Source: Natronococcus sp. A-GB1 (GTDB lineage Archaea; Halobacteriota; Halobacteria; Halobacteriales; Natrialbaceae). From it: DNA of 64,000 nt. This document shows, piece by piece, positions 1 through 8,456 of this stretch. The stretch is taken from positions 1 to 64,000 of the forward strand of contig NZ_JARUKW010000013.1 of the NCBI RefSeq assembly GCF_029688845.1. The letters are read 5' to 3'. Made by a program: the position numbers and the translations under genes. How positions within the stretch are numbered: the first letter of the stretch is position 1; each line of letters opens with the position of its first letter. The notes under the pieces are model-generated. The model did not search any database. It saw only the letters and a program-made list of their open reading frames with translations, and was not told where the DNA came from.

Positions 1-412
1 CAATACACCGTACTTCCGCAGGTATCAAGACGTGCTGGAGACGCATATCGAACTACTAGGTGACTTCCTGAACCGGGGAGCTGGAAAAACCCTCTACAGC
101 GGCCGGCCGGACATCGTCGTCGAGGTATACGAGAAGGAGACAGACACTACGCTTCCTCGCCGCGTTCTGTTAGGTGAAATTAAGTATACCGAGAGCGAAC
201 AAACGTTTGCCCGCGGACTCCGTGAATTGCTGGAGTACACACGGTTCGCTCGCGTTCGAGATACGTATCTTCACGAGACACCGGGAGTCGATGTTGCTGG
301 TCTATTGATCACTGACGGCATAAAAACGGAATCCGTTGATGGACAAATACGACACCTCACGGCGGAAGACCTTCCTACACAGAAAGAAACGGTAGCTGAT
401 TTGCTTCGATGA
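1..412 (+). CDS. PD-(D/E)xK nuclease-like protein, 5' end outside the window
   Basis: The frame is open from base 2, so the GTG at 32 is probably internal and the protein begins outside the window. The visible 136 or so residues contain GRPDIVVE followed about 25 residues later by LLGEIKYT, the D...(E)xK spacing of the PD-(D/E)xK nuclease fold (compare the C-terminal halves of McrC-like restriction proteins). This is a motif-level assignment. No other active-site residue can be confirmed in the fragment. It lies in the AT-richer, mobile-element-like part of the window and fits restriction or defence cargo. Confidence 0.55.
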   Translation, partial: NTPYFRRYQDVLETHIELLGDFLNRGAGKTLYSGRPDIVVEVYEKETDTTLPRRVLLGEIKYTESEQTFARGLRELLEYTRFARVRDTYLHETPGVDVAGLLITDGIKTESVDGQIRHLTAEDLPTQKETVADLLR

Positions 413-575
413 CCGTCTCGTGTGAGCGGCTACCTCGGAGGAAGCCATCGTGATGAGGGTTTCGGAGACTTACTACGACGAAGGTCATCGCTCTCGTCGT
501 GGTTTGTTTATTATCAAGTAGTTGCCGAACGGGAGTCCGCTCGCTGTTAGATAATCGATAGATGTCTTGATTCGG
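413..575. other. Intergenic stretch, nothing recognised
   Basis: AT-richer sequence between the partial nuclease-like gene and a minus-strand small gene. I see no convincing coding frame or structured RNA. Confidence 0.4.
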
Positions 576-794
576 TTATTCCTCGCGCTGTACGCCAAGC
601 ACTTCCATCCGTGAATTGCGGTGCTTGCACGAAGGACATCTCGCTCTAAAAACATCCCCCTCTTCTACTGGTGGAACTTCTTGATACTCAACCAAGACTC
701 TGTCACCGCAACCAGAAAGCTTCTCATCGGAGATATCGTTATTGTAACCGTCCTGTTCGGGGTTCGGATGCAAGGCTCGAATGTACTCTACCAT
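576..794 (-). CDS. Small CxxC protein of unknown function
   Basis: 72 residues from the ATG at 794; a TTG at 851 would add 19 residues but is less likely. The C-terminal half carries CPSC at about residue 55 and a lone SGCGD upstream, so a small zinc-ribbon-like fold is possible, though only three cysteines are seen. Acidic residues fit a halophilic cytoplasmic protein. Neighbours are accessory genes and give no functional hint. Not recognised. Confidence 0.4.
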   Translation of the reverse strand: MVEYIRALHPNPEQDGYNNDISDEKLSGCGDRVLVEYQEVPPVEEGDVFRARCPSCKHRNSRMEVLGVQREE

Positions 795-1068
795 TGCACC
801 TTCCCTAGACAGTCCTTGTATATAAACCTCGAACTGATAGACTGCCAACAAATATTACTTTTTGATTCAATCTACTAAGGACTTGGTTTGGTTAGATACC
901 GTTTGATACACATACATCTCCTACTCAACAAGTATGTTGAAACTCAGCACGACATGAAATTTTCAAGGAACTCTATTGAGATCGCTCATTGTGGAAAAGT
1001 AACTACAATGTCCGACCCGCTCAGCCAACGTGCTTTTTTGACATCCATTCTTTACAATTAATTGACGG
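795..1068. other. Intergenic, possible promoter for the following genes
   Basis: No gene seen. An AT-rich stretch (tttacaattaat, about 1050-1063) lies just ahead of the GTG at 1069 and may hold its TATA element. Confidence 0.3.
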
Positions 1069-1436
1069 GTGGAACAACCCGATTCGGAAGACCAGCCAAC
1101 CGATTCTGCAGAAAACCAATCTGAAAAAAGCCATACAACCTTTCACGTAACACGTTCAGTCCCAACAGAATCATCCACTCCCTCTGGGCCTCAAATCCGA
1201 GACCTCATTACTCGAACTGACCGTGCTGTCGATCACCTCCATCGCGAAGCCGAAGTGATGGGATTCAATCCCGGAGAAGTCTACGCCGCTTTCGAACGCG
1301 TCCACAGGGATATGAAAGTCAGATTGAGGACTTAGCTGCGAGCCGGCTGCTCGTCGGCGGAGGTGACGATTACGTCGCAGTCGCCCTCAATGGCTATGAG
1401 TGGTATCACCTCGTCCAACGTGTCAGAGAAATGTGA
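1069..1436 (+). pseudogene. Frameshifted unknown gene
   Basis: The first frame starts with GTG at 1069 and ends at the TAG at 1333-1335 after ...FERVHRDMKVRLRT. A second frame, open through the same area, continues with YESQIEDLAASRLL and VALNGYEWYHLVQRV to the TGA at 1434-1436. The second frame is protein-like and begins where the first degenerates, so one gene with a one-base loss (or equivalent) somewhere in about 1300-1320 is the simplest reading. The intact product would be about 122 residues with a Ser/Thr/Glu-rich N-terminus and an alpha-helical centre. Family unknown. A sequencing error is the alternative. Confidence 0.55.
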
Positions 1437-1624
1437 GCGATGAGACACACGTTGAGATCATCACCAGAATCACATTCGAGACAATGGCTGAAATTGCCGG
1501 GAAAGAGTGGTATTGCCAGTATGCCGTGGTAGTGGTGTTGCCCAAAAATAGAGTCAAGATGGCAATCAAAAGGCAGCGGGATGAATTCAGAACTGGACAT
1601 ACTGGTCAGTGGGAACGTGTCTGA
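1433..1624 (+). CDS. Small hypothetical protein overlapping the frameshifted gene
   Basis: 63 residues starting at the GTG at 1433, which overlaps the TGA of the preceding frame in the typical GTGA arrangement of translationally coupled genes. This start is preferred over the ATG further upstream in the same frame because of that overlap. The protein begins SDETHVEIITRITF and contains the aromatic segment EWYCQYAVVVV. No known motif. The overlap supports the frameshifted upstream gene having once been a functional partner. Confidence 0.4.
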   Translation: MSDETHVEIITRITFETMAEIAGKEWYCQYAVVVVLPKNRVKMAIKRQRDEFRTGHTGQWERV

Positions 1625-1955
1625 GGTGATCTGGAATCATCTGTCATTTCGACGAATCTGAATTGTCTTTGGTGAGATGGGTTAATCAGAGATCAGAATT
1701 ATTTCTCACCTTTCAACTGAAAAGGCTTTGATCGTTCCTACACAGACGAAAGAGATAACGCTGTCCACTTAATTGGCCTCAATCCTCTTGAATGTGAATC
1801 TACTGTCGTTCCTGGTTTGGCAACCGTTCCGACGTCACTCTGTAGTAGAATTGAGCTTGTAGTCAGAAGTAGGGCTCCAAGAGTGCTATGACTTCTTTCA
1901 CAAGTCGTCAGTAGTCTTCTACTGCTTATTAACATCACTATAGGTGTTCGCCGCA
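1625..1955. other. Intergenic, nothing recognised
   Basis: AT-richer sequence with short random frames on both strands. I see no gene. Confidence 0.4.
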
Positions 1956-1970
1956 CCGAAATTTTATAAT
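1956..1970 (+). promoter_or_regulatory. BRE/TATA promoter for a leaderless transcript
   Basis: CCGAAA (BRE-like) at 1956-1961 is followed by TTTTATAAT at 1962-1970. Its centre lies about 21-25 bases before the ATG at 1987, the spacing of a leaderless haloarchaeal mRNA. Confidence 0.55.
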
Positions 1971-1986
1971 CCATGAAATAGATATC

Positions 1987-2352
1987 ATGCCCAATGACAA
2001 CAAAATCAAGAAGTACACCGAGATTGTGATTGAACGGAATTCGGGCAAGGTTCTTTTAGAATGTACATATTGCGGCGGAAACGGAAAACCCAAAGGAACC
2101 TGTAATATTTGTGGTGGGAATGGAAAGATATGGAAAAATGTCTCAGATGGGGACTTGTACAGATGTCGGTTCTGCGGAGGGGATGGAAAGTACAAAGGAA
2201 CATGTGATATTTGTAGCGGTATCGGAGTTATAACTGCTGAATCCCCACGGATTGAGTGTACTTATTGTGAAGGTAATGGGTAATACAAGGGAAAATGTAA
2301 GAAGTGTGGTGGTTATGGGAGTGTTCCATTAGATGATATAGAAGAATATTGA
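1987..2352 (+). pseudogene. DnaJ-type CxxCxGxG zinc-finger protein with one in-frame stop
   Basis: The frame starts at the ATG at 1987 and stops at the TAA at 2281-2283, but continues unchanged to the TGA at 2350-2352. Zinc-finger repeats CTYCGGNG, CNICGGNG, CRFCGGDG, CDICSGIG and CTYCEGNG are seen before the stop, and CKKCGGYG after it. In earlier repeats the residue after GNG/GDG is lysine (GGNGKPKG, GGDGKYKG); here TAA stands in that place before YKGKC. A single AAA-to-TAA change explains it. The intact product would be 121 residues, two DnaJ-like zinc-binding modules without a J domain, as seen in small disulfide or chaperone-like proteins. The truncated 98-residue form loses the last cysteine pair needed to close the second module. 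Confidence 0.7.
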
Positions 2353-2443
2353 GTGACTATAACACACAGCCACCGCACCGGACACTCAACAACCAACCGC
2401 CAGCGGAGGTGCTAAACTAGACAGTGCCGTTTATGGAGTCCGG

Positions 2444-3049
2444 TCAATCACTAATCTTTTTGATGGATACGTCGTCCAGTGGTAGCGGATCGACGCCCAC
2501 AAAATCATTTTCGTATGTTATTATTCTCGTAGATATCTCGGAGATATTTGAGTTCTGTAAGGCCGTGATTAGTTGGTACTCTTCATACTCTTGTGGAATA
2601 GCGATATTACCGTGATTCGGTGGATCATAGGCTTGAACAAATTTTGGAAGACGTTGTGCTACACCAATAATTGGAGCATCTTTCGCTTCCATTTCCAGTG
2701 CTTCAGCTAACGCCGTTGTTTCTGGCTGGCGACGTCGCACTGACACATTTTTGCGGTAGGGGTTGTGTGCACCAAGTTCAAACACAGGAATAAATGCTGT
2801 ATCTGACTTATCTAGTGACTTATGTAATTTAATCGCATTTTCTTCTGAGTCTGCTCGGTTAATGCTGTCCATTGCATTATAGAACTCTGCAATAATATAT
2901 CGAGGAATATAGACTGCGCGATCTTCATCTATAACCTCATTGTATAGGTTCACTGCCTTGGAATATTGCTGGCTCGTCGAATTTGTGATTAGTGATGAAT
3001 TGTTCGCAGCATACACCCATATTTGGGTATCAAAGATATCTACCTGCAT
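2444..3049 (-). CDS. PIN-domain-like toxin
   Basis: 201 residues from the ATG at 3049; the TTG just upstream is less likely. PIN features: an N-terminal acidic strand (VDIFDTQIWVYAA), a central KDAPIIGVAQ helix, and a late TRIITYENDF strand like the usual 'TxDxDF' metal-site segment. PIN proteins of VapC type are Mg-dependent RNases. The protein is longer than a standard VapC (about 130 residues), so this is a divergent member. It starts 24 bases after the small upstream gene ends (3310 to 3074), the antitoxin-toxin order. Family-level call; RNase activity is inferred. Confidence 0.6.
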   Translation of the reverse strand: MQVDIFDTQIWVYAANNSSLITNSTSQQYSKAVNLYNEVIDEDRAVYIPRYIIAEFYNAMDSINRADSEENAIKLHKSLDKSDTAFIPVFELGAHNPYRKNVSVRRRQPETTALAEALEMEAKDAPIIGVAQRLPKFVQAYDPPNHGNIAIPQEYEEYQLITALQNSNISEISTRIITYENDFVGVDPLPLDDVSIKKISD

Positions 3050-3073
3050 CAACAGAGTATGGAAAAGAAAGAA

Positions 3074-3310
3074 TTAATCTAGTTTATTTTCAGACAAACT
3101 CTGGGCTATTAGGGTTTGAGAGTCGTGGAACCCGTCGATCGTTTTGGGAATCTCAGTTTCAGTATTCGCAGAGTCTCGCCACTCTTTATATGCAACTTCA
3201 ATGTCAAAGTCTAGGCCACTGCCAGCCTCAATAACGCTACGAGCAAGGGCCTGAGCTTCCGGGTTTGGATCCCCTGCGTTCGGCATAGCCTCAGCAAGTT
3301 CCTTACTCAT
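3074..3310 (-). CDS. Candidate antitoxin of the PIN module
   Basis: 78 residues from the ATG at 3310. The frame is open further upstream to a GTG at 3457, but the upstream part is basic and unlike the rest, so the ATG is preferred. It begins MSKELAEAMPNAGDPNPEAQ; the middle reads SGLDFDIEVAYKEWRDS. Small, acidic, directly before the PIN gene and on the same strand, it has the place and size of an antitoxin. I do not recognise a DNA-binding motif, so the role rests on context. Confidence 0.5.
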   Translation of the reverse strand: MSKELAEAMPNAGDPNPEAQALARSVIEAGSGLDFDIEVAYKEWRDSANTETEIPKTIDGFHDSQTLIAQSLSENKLD

Positions 3311-4113
3311 AAAGACAACTATCGGGCTTGGCGTATTAGTACCTTTGGGTGATTCGTACACTGAGGCGTCCGAGAGAACACGTCGCGTGTGACAGCGCAA
3401 CTGATGGGAGTGTACCAGATCAAGGATCGGTGTGAACGAATTGTCAGCACACGGCACACAGGGTGTTTAGCACGGTTATTCTCGTGGTTGGGTTCGGTAT
3501 TCAAATCGCGGGCTCAGCACTATAAAGATTTCTTAACGTTTAGTTCGGATGATTCGATTCAATTCCAGAACTTTGTTGGTACTGACTCAGATCAACAATA
3601 CCTGATGAGGAACGGTGCAGTTGACTCAGTTCGATCCAAGCAAATTTACTCTGGTACACCTCTGATCTGTATTCAGCACGCCGTTTTCGACAGCAATCGG
3701 ACATACGAATTGTTGGGCCGACAACTGTACTGTCTGTACTTATCGTTCGTCGGAGAGCGGAGAGAGAGGGAGAGTATGCGAACTGTTCTATGACACCCAT
3801 GACGACGGCGGCTACACGGAAGGCGACGAGCAGTAATCCGGTCGCCGCCCTGCTTCTCTACGCGACGCGTCCGCGGGAATTGAACGCATTTGTAGCTGTG
3901 ACTAATATCAAATCCCAGTACATCAGTCAAATTAACTGATTACGCGGAACCTTTGCCGTATTCCTCGTAAAACTATTCTCACGGTAGCTCCATTTGTGCT
4001 GTTAAGACAGTGAGAGATTATGACGGTGTGAGTTGAAAAAAGAGCGCGGCGAGGAGCGGTTATAGGGATCCACTGCGACAGCGGTGTCCAGTTTCACTCT
4101 GGCTGGGGTGCTC
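3311..4113. other. Long stretch without a convincing gene
   Basis: Several overlapping frames of 80-130 codons exist on both strands, but none shows protein-like composition or a motif. The sequence is mixed AT- and GC-rich and may contain decayed remnants. The antitoxin gene promoter should lie just above 3310. Confidence 0.4.
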
Positions 4114-4145
4114 TTATTGTATCTGACGTGGGATCCGCTGCAGCG

Positions 4146-5108
4146 ATGCCCGATCCCTCAGAATACGTCGATGATTTCGGGGTGCCACATTACCAGCTCG
4201 AAGCCGCTGTCAATATCGCAGCCAGAAACGTGTACAGCGGTCAAATTCTTCCAGACGGCCCGCCAGGGAGCTACTACAGCGATGGACGGAGAGCCGCCAT
4301 TTCGGCGCGTTCCATTGCAGAATTCGCCGACTACAGTCAACTACCCGCAGATCATCAACTGTACGAACCAGAGAACACTGGTGCTGGAACCGGGAGGACA
4401 CCACGTGAATCAGAACGAATTCGTCTGTACACGTCGGCGCGTGGATCGGTTTTTCACCGCCATCAAGAACTGCCCGCAAAGGCGGAACTGAGCATTGGTC
4501 AACTGGTGCGTGAGGAGCTGTCCTCGCCACCGCCCTGTGATAACTGGCGTGACGTACACAAAACGCTGGCAGACTACAACGGGGCGCCGCTGGTCGACCC
4601 GCCAGATTCGTCGATTAAAACCGGACGTGAGGCGCTCGTGAAAGCGATGGTCTTAGAAGTAACCGAAGCTCGAGACATTTTCCGAAACGAATGGGGTGAA
4701 ATCGAAAATTGGACGGTCGGGCGTGAGAAACCGTTCTTGTCTGACGTAGACGGATATCTGTTTGGCGGATGTGTCGACCGGTTTAGCATCGTCCTCGACG
4801 AGTCCTCGAGGTACGCAGGCGTATTTTCGACGGAACTCAAGTTCACTGATAGAATTCGCCCAAAACACTATCTCCAAGCGGCTTCATACCGATATGCCTT
4901 TGAGCCGGTCTCGACAGTTGTTCGTCCGCTTGATGCAGCCCTGGTGAGGATCGATATCGAAGAGGGTACGTGCGAGATCGAAACTTCACGAGACTCCGAC
5001 TGGCCCGATGACGCGTGGAACAAATTCAAGGCTGCATACGACAGATACTTCGATAAATATCCGCTTTCCGACACATGGTTGCAACTGTCTGCTAACACAA
5101 TCAAATAG
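4146..5108 (+). CDS. Cas4/RecB-like PD-(D/E)xK nuclease family protein
   Basis: 320 residues from the ATG at 4146. A GTG at 4128 is possible, but a TATA-like ttattgta at about 4114-4121 sits about 28 bases before the ATG. The order of elements matches Cas4/AddB-type nucleases: a histidine-containing segment (GSVFHRHQE, about residue 100), GCVDRFSIVLDE (about 212), STELKFTDR (about 231, the ExK motif) and YLQAASYRYAF (about 245, the Q...Y motif). The four-cysteine iron-sulfur signature of Cas4 is not seen. There are no cas genes or repeats nearby, so it is a solitary nuclease. A role in element replication or defence is inference. Confidence 0.6.
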   Translation: MPDPSEYVDDFGVPHYQLEAAVNIAARNVYSGQILPDGPPGSYYSDGRRAAISARSIAEFADYSQLPADHQLYEPENTGAGTGRTPRESERIRLYTSARGSVFHRHQELPAKAELSIGQLVREELSSPPPCDNWRDVHKTLADYNGAPLVDPPDSSIKTGREALVKAMVLEVTEARDIFRNEWGEIENWTVGREKPFLSDVDGYLFGGCVDRFSIVLDESSRYAGVFSTELKFTDRIRPKHYLQAASYRYAFEPVSTVVRPLDAALVRIDIEEGTCEIETSRDSDWPDDAWNKFKAAYDRYFDKYPLSDTWLQLSANTIK

Positions 5109-5483
5109 TGTGCTCCCTTCGGTCGGTAGAATCACTCTACGAACTCATCCATCCGCTCGGTCATCTCTTTATGTCCCAGATGGGATCTATCGGGTTGTTC
5201 GACAAGTGCTGTCAAAAGAGGAACTGCACGGGAAGGCGAAGATGGTCAGTTGTCTGTAAGGTACTCGGCTGCCTGTTCAGACGTGTCGTACAGGCCACCC
5301 CCGAGTTCGAGTTAGTTCAACGAGTTTTCGAAGGTGTACAGTCTGTGCCAGTCCCATACGGCGAAAAGATAGCGAAGTACCACCGAAGCGGATATCAACT
5401 CAAGCTTTCTGAACAAGAACCGAATCCTACCCCGGATTCCGGATGACTAACCAGCCAACGGGGAGACTCTCCTTCTCTCCCGA
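5109..5483. other. No convincing gene
   Basis: A 112-codon forward frame covers most of this stretch, but it is Cys/Arg-rich and unlike halophilic proteins. The reverse strand holds a frame ending ...LYDTSEQAAEYLTDN interrupted by a stop, perhaps a decayed gene end. Not called. Confidence 0.35.
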
Positions 5484-7181
5484 TCAATAAAGCACGCCCA
5501 CAATAATGCACTTCTCCCGTTCATCCCCAACAGGGAGGTTCAACAACTCGAAATCATTATATTCGACCGTCCGCTCCTCTAACTTCTTATCAACGTGGCT
5601 CTGGATGCCTGAGACCCGATCATCATCCCACCGCTGTTTCCGAAGCCCATCAATCCGCCGAGTCTCCTCGTCTACGCCCCACAAGAACACCTTCTCATCG
5701 TGCCTCTTCCGCTCCTTCTCAATGTTGTCAACAATGCTCTCCGCTGCATCCTCCTTCTGAGTTAAATCCGCCCGATCCTTGTACTCAATCAGGCCAGTAC
5801 CATCGTGCTCCTTCGTCGTCACTACGTCGTGCTGACGGGGAGTACCGTGGTTGAGGTTAATCACTTGATCTAAACCACGCTTGAATCCGACCTCAACACA
5901 ATCGCAATCGGAGAGAATGTGCAAGAACACGAACCCGAGGCATCGACGAACAGTCTCACCAGTCGAGTTGACGAGATGATTGTGAATAGTGTTCAGCACC
6001 TTCTCCCGTTCTGCGGCGAGTTCCTCTTCCTCGATATTAAACAGAGACAAGCCGTTGATGCTGAACTCGTTGGCTGCGAAAGGATTGGACGGATGGTAGA
6101 GTGAAACGTCAGAGGTGTCGATCAGTCCCTGAAAAATCTCTGAAGCGAAGTCCGTGCTGAGTGAAATAGCCTTGTTTGCATACAAGACGTGGATGTGACT
6201 GGGGAGTTCACCTTTCTCTTGGATTTCCTCTTGACCTTCCCCGTCCCTGATTACAACGTGAGACTTGTGGTCAATTACTTCGGTATCATCACTGTACGCC
6301 GATGCGACACCGCTAACCGGAAGCCGTTTCAGGTCGTTGTACCGACGGGATTGGCCATCAAGGTTGTAACTGTACTCCCGGAACTCGCTCATAAAGTTCT
6401 GAGGATTAGTATACGTACTCCGACCCCATCTGATCTCCTTGATGGCGTGACTTCGACCGTTTGAAAGCGAGAGTCTGTCGTTCTTGATTTTGAGCGATTC
6501 CTGTTGCATCCACCGTTGCTCAAACTGATCGTTCCCAAACTCGAACTTGCACTCCAAACCAGTCTTCCCCTCATACTGGCAGATAATCTGGATGCTTTTC
6601 CGTCGATAATTGACGCGTTTCTCCGATACTCCAATGAAGTTCCTGAACGAGCCGGAATCGGTATCGGTGAAGTGTGAGAACTGTATTTCCTGGCCGTCCT
6701 GTTGCTCGAAGTACGCTGCGCTCAGGATGTTATCCACGTCGAGAAAACGGCGAACGAGTTCGACTTTTCCGCTCTCTTCTTGGAGTGACATTCCCCGTTT
6801 CGTTTTTACGTGTGCTAGTAAGAAGTCAGAGCCGTAGCAGACGAGCATCGCGTACTTGTTTTTCGTCCGTTGTTTGGACTGGAGGGAATCACAAAAGCTG
6901 GAGAGTAGAAGTCTTACGTTCGAATCGGGATCCGGGCCGTTCTTAGCGAGTTCTGTGACGTGTGAGTATGCGACTTCGCCCATTTCCGAGTCTTCTAGTT
7001 TGCTCGGATACCGCAGCTTTCGATCTTTGATGTACTCGAGGAGTTCCTCGACTTTGCTCGGATGGGAGATGTTTGCTTCTTCGGGGTCGGGGATTCCTCG
7101 CTCGTCAGTGATGATGGGGCGGTAGTAGACACTGGCGGACTCGGGGGTGGAGTCTTCACCGAATGTCTCCTGTTCGGACAT
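5484..7181 (-). CDS. Large protein with Schlafen/AlbA_2-like C-terminal domain
   Basis: 565 residues, starting MSEQETFGED. The N-terminal 350 or so residues are soluble and unfamiliar (NKYAMLVCYGSDFLLAHVK, YRRKSIQIICQYEGK). The last 110 residues resemble an AlbA_2/Schlafen-like fold: GLIEYKDRADLT, then DEKVFLWGVDEETRRIDGL, then DDDRVSGIQSHVDKKL, mirroring the 'E-x-K ... GVd...i.Gl' layout of the family, without its usual N-x-GG loop. Schlafen-like domains occur in nucleic-acid-binding and defence proteins. It is third in a minus-strand series after a metallopeptidase and a small acidic protein. Function unknown; the domain call is by eye. Confidence 0.5.
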   Translation of the reverse strand: MSEQETFGEDSTPESASVYYRPIITDERGIPDPEEANISHPSKVEELLEYIKDRKLRYPSKLEDSEMGEVAYSHVTELAKNGPDPDSNVRLLLSSFCDSLQSKQRTKNKYAMLVCYGSDFLLAHVKTKRGMSLQEESGKVELVRRFLDVDNILSAAYFEQQDGQEIQFSHFTDTDSGSFRNFIGVSEKRVNYRRKSIQIICQYEGKTGLECKFEFGNDQFEQRWMQQESLKIKNDRLSLSNGRSHAIKEIRWGRSTYTNPQNFMSEFREYSYNLDGQSRRYNDLKRLPVSGVASAYSDDTEVIDHKSHVVIRDGEGQEEIQEKGELPSHIHVLYANKAISLSTDFASEIFQGLIDTSDVSLYHPSNPFAANEFSINGLSLFNIEEEELAAEREKVLNTIHNHLVNSTGETVRRCLGFVFLHILSDCDCVEVGFKRGLDQVINLNHGTPRQHDVVTTKEHDGTGLIEYKDRADLTQKEDAAESIVDNIEKERKRHDEKVFLWGVDEETRRIDGLRKQRWDDDRVSGIQSHVDKKLEERTVEYNDFELLNLPVGDEREKCIIVGVLY

Positions 7182-7308
7182 CTTCGTGTTCTCTCAAATC
7201 TCGTAACTGGAATGATATCATTGTTGGGATGATGTCTCTTTTTAGCGTGACGGTGGGTATATCTAGGGAAGACACAACCCCTACTTGACAGAGGAAGATA
7301 ACCGGCTC

Positions 7309-7539
7309 TTATTTTTCCTCAATGAGATCGACGTGTTTGGGGTCTCCAATCCCGTCGAAGAGGTCAGCAGATTCAACCTTTCCCTCATCAATTAGGATGC
7401 ACACTGCTCGATCTCCATCATCAACTGTTACCTCAGGTTCTCCCTCTCGTTCGTCTACCGTGATTGAGACGCTGTCAAGGTTGACGGTAACCCGGTCTCC
7501 GTCTTCACTGCGTGTCAGGTCTGTTGTGCTGATCGTCAT
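7309..7539 (-). CDS. Small acidic protein in the metallopeptidase/Schlafen-like series
   Basis: 76 residues, ATG at 7539, highly acidic and beta-strand-like (DRVTVNLDSVSITVDEREG, VTVDDGDRAVCILIDEG). No signal peptide, membrane segment or metal motif. It lies on the same strand between the metallopeptidase gene (77 bases upstream) and the 565-residue Schlafen-like gene (127 bases downstream). It could be a small partner or inhibitor of either neighbour; this is inference. Not recognised as a family. Confidence 0.5.
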   Translation of the reverse strand: MTISTTDLTRSEDGDRVTVNLDSVSITVDEREGEPEVTVDDGDRAVCILIDEGKVESADLFDGIGDPKHVDLIEEK

Positions 7540-7616
7540 CGCAGTTCCAAAGATGAACTCAGCGACCGTATACTTAATTGAGTTTACAATAAATAAGTAT
7601 TAAGATGGAGGTTTAG

Positions 7617-8456
7617 TTAGTCGTCAGCGACAGCCGCATCACCACCCACATCCTCGTCGGAATCCACCACCTCAACAGTCATCAGATCCTCACTGCACTT
7701 CCCCAGACCATACCTACGGATGCCCGCACGCTTCTCACCCTCAACCACACGATAACCGCCATCCGACGTTTTGACAGCTTTCGGCGGCGTCACGTGGTAG
7801 ACGTTCTTGTCTTTCCAAATTCCAGGTCGCGGCCGACTGCGGAAATGAGCAGCGAGTTCTACCGGGTCATACTCCTCATACTCAACGTCCGCCATCGGCA
7901 CGGCAATTTCTTCGTTACCATTCGGTTGATGCCCACTCCTAATTTCCATACCACTGATCGGATCAATGTCTTCCGTGGGATGTCCCAGTTTCTCGGCCAA
8001 TTTCAACCGCCGTTCATACGCGGTTTCGATCCGATTATCAACCATACTGGTAATCGGGTTCTTAACAACCTCTTCACGACCAGCTTTCCGACTGACGGGC
8101 TCTCCAACAATATCTTCAACTTCTTCCCAACGTTCCTCGAAGCGGAGATAGGAGTCTGCGACCTCCTCCCAGAACTCAGGCGAGTGGTTGACGTGTTGGG
8201 TATGAGCCATCTCGTGAATGACGAGTCTCACTCGTTCGGGCCATTCCCACTGCTTCCACTCAGACGCATTAACACGATAGTAGATGCGTCCTGCCGGTCG
8301 TGGCCCGCATTTGGCGTTGTAGATCTGGAGGCCCATACCGAAGTCAACAACTTCCGGTTTCAGCTTTAGATCGGCTCACCCGTAGATCTCCCAATCGGGA
8401 TACGATAGGTTGAACAGGTCGACGAAGACTTGGAGTCTCGGGTCTACGTCACTCAT
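7617..8456 (-). pseudogene. YgjP/SprT-like zinc metallopeptidase broken by an in-frame TGA
   Basis: An ATG at 8456 begins MSDVDPRLQVFVDLFNL, reads YPDWEIYG, meets TGA at 8376-8378, then continues in the same frame as ADLKLKPEVVDFG into the 239-residue downstream frame that could restart at the ATG at 8336. That frame carries VIHEMAHTQH followed by NHSPEFWEEV, the HExxH...NHSxxFW signature of YgjP/SprT-like (DUF45/WLM) metallopeptidases. Residues after about 100 are unfamiliar. The expected product is 278 residues plus the altered codon, likely from TGG, CGA or GGA. The HExxH remains intact, so a shorter protein from the internal ATG is possible. Confidence 0.65.

Noticed and set aside
2281-2283. 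Stop read through as an extra amino acid
   Set aside because: TAA is not the pyrrolysine codon, and the repeat pattern points to a Lys codon mutated once.
3864-3887. A second tRNA T-arm remnant (gcgggaattgaac on the plus strand)
   Set aside because: The T-stem partner is missing, and the match is short enough to be chance.
5109-5446. 112-codon forward frame after the Cas4-like gene
   Set aside because: Cys/Arg-rich composition unlike a halophilic protein and no motif.
8376-8378. TGA read as selenocysteine
   Set aside because: No SECIS-like structure seen and haloarchaea are not known for selenoproteins; a simple nonsense change is more likely.
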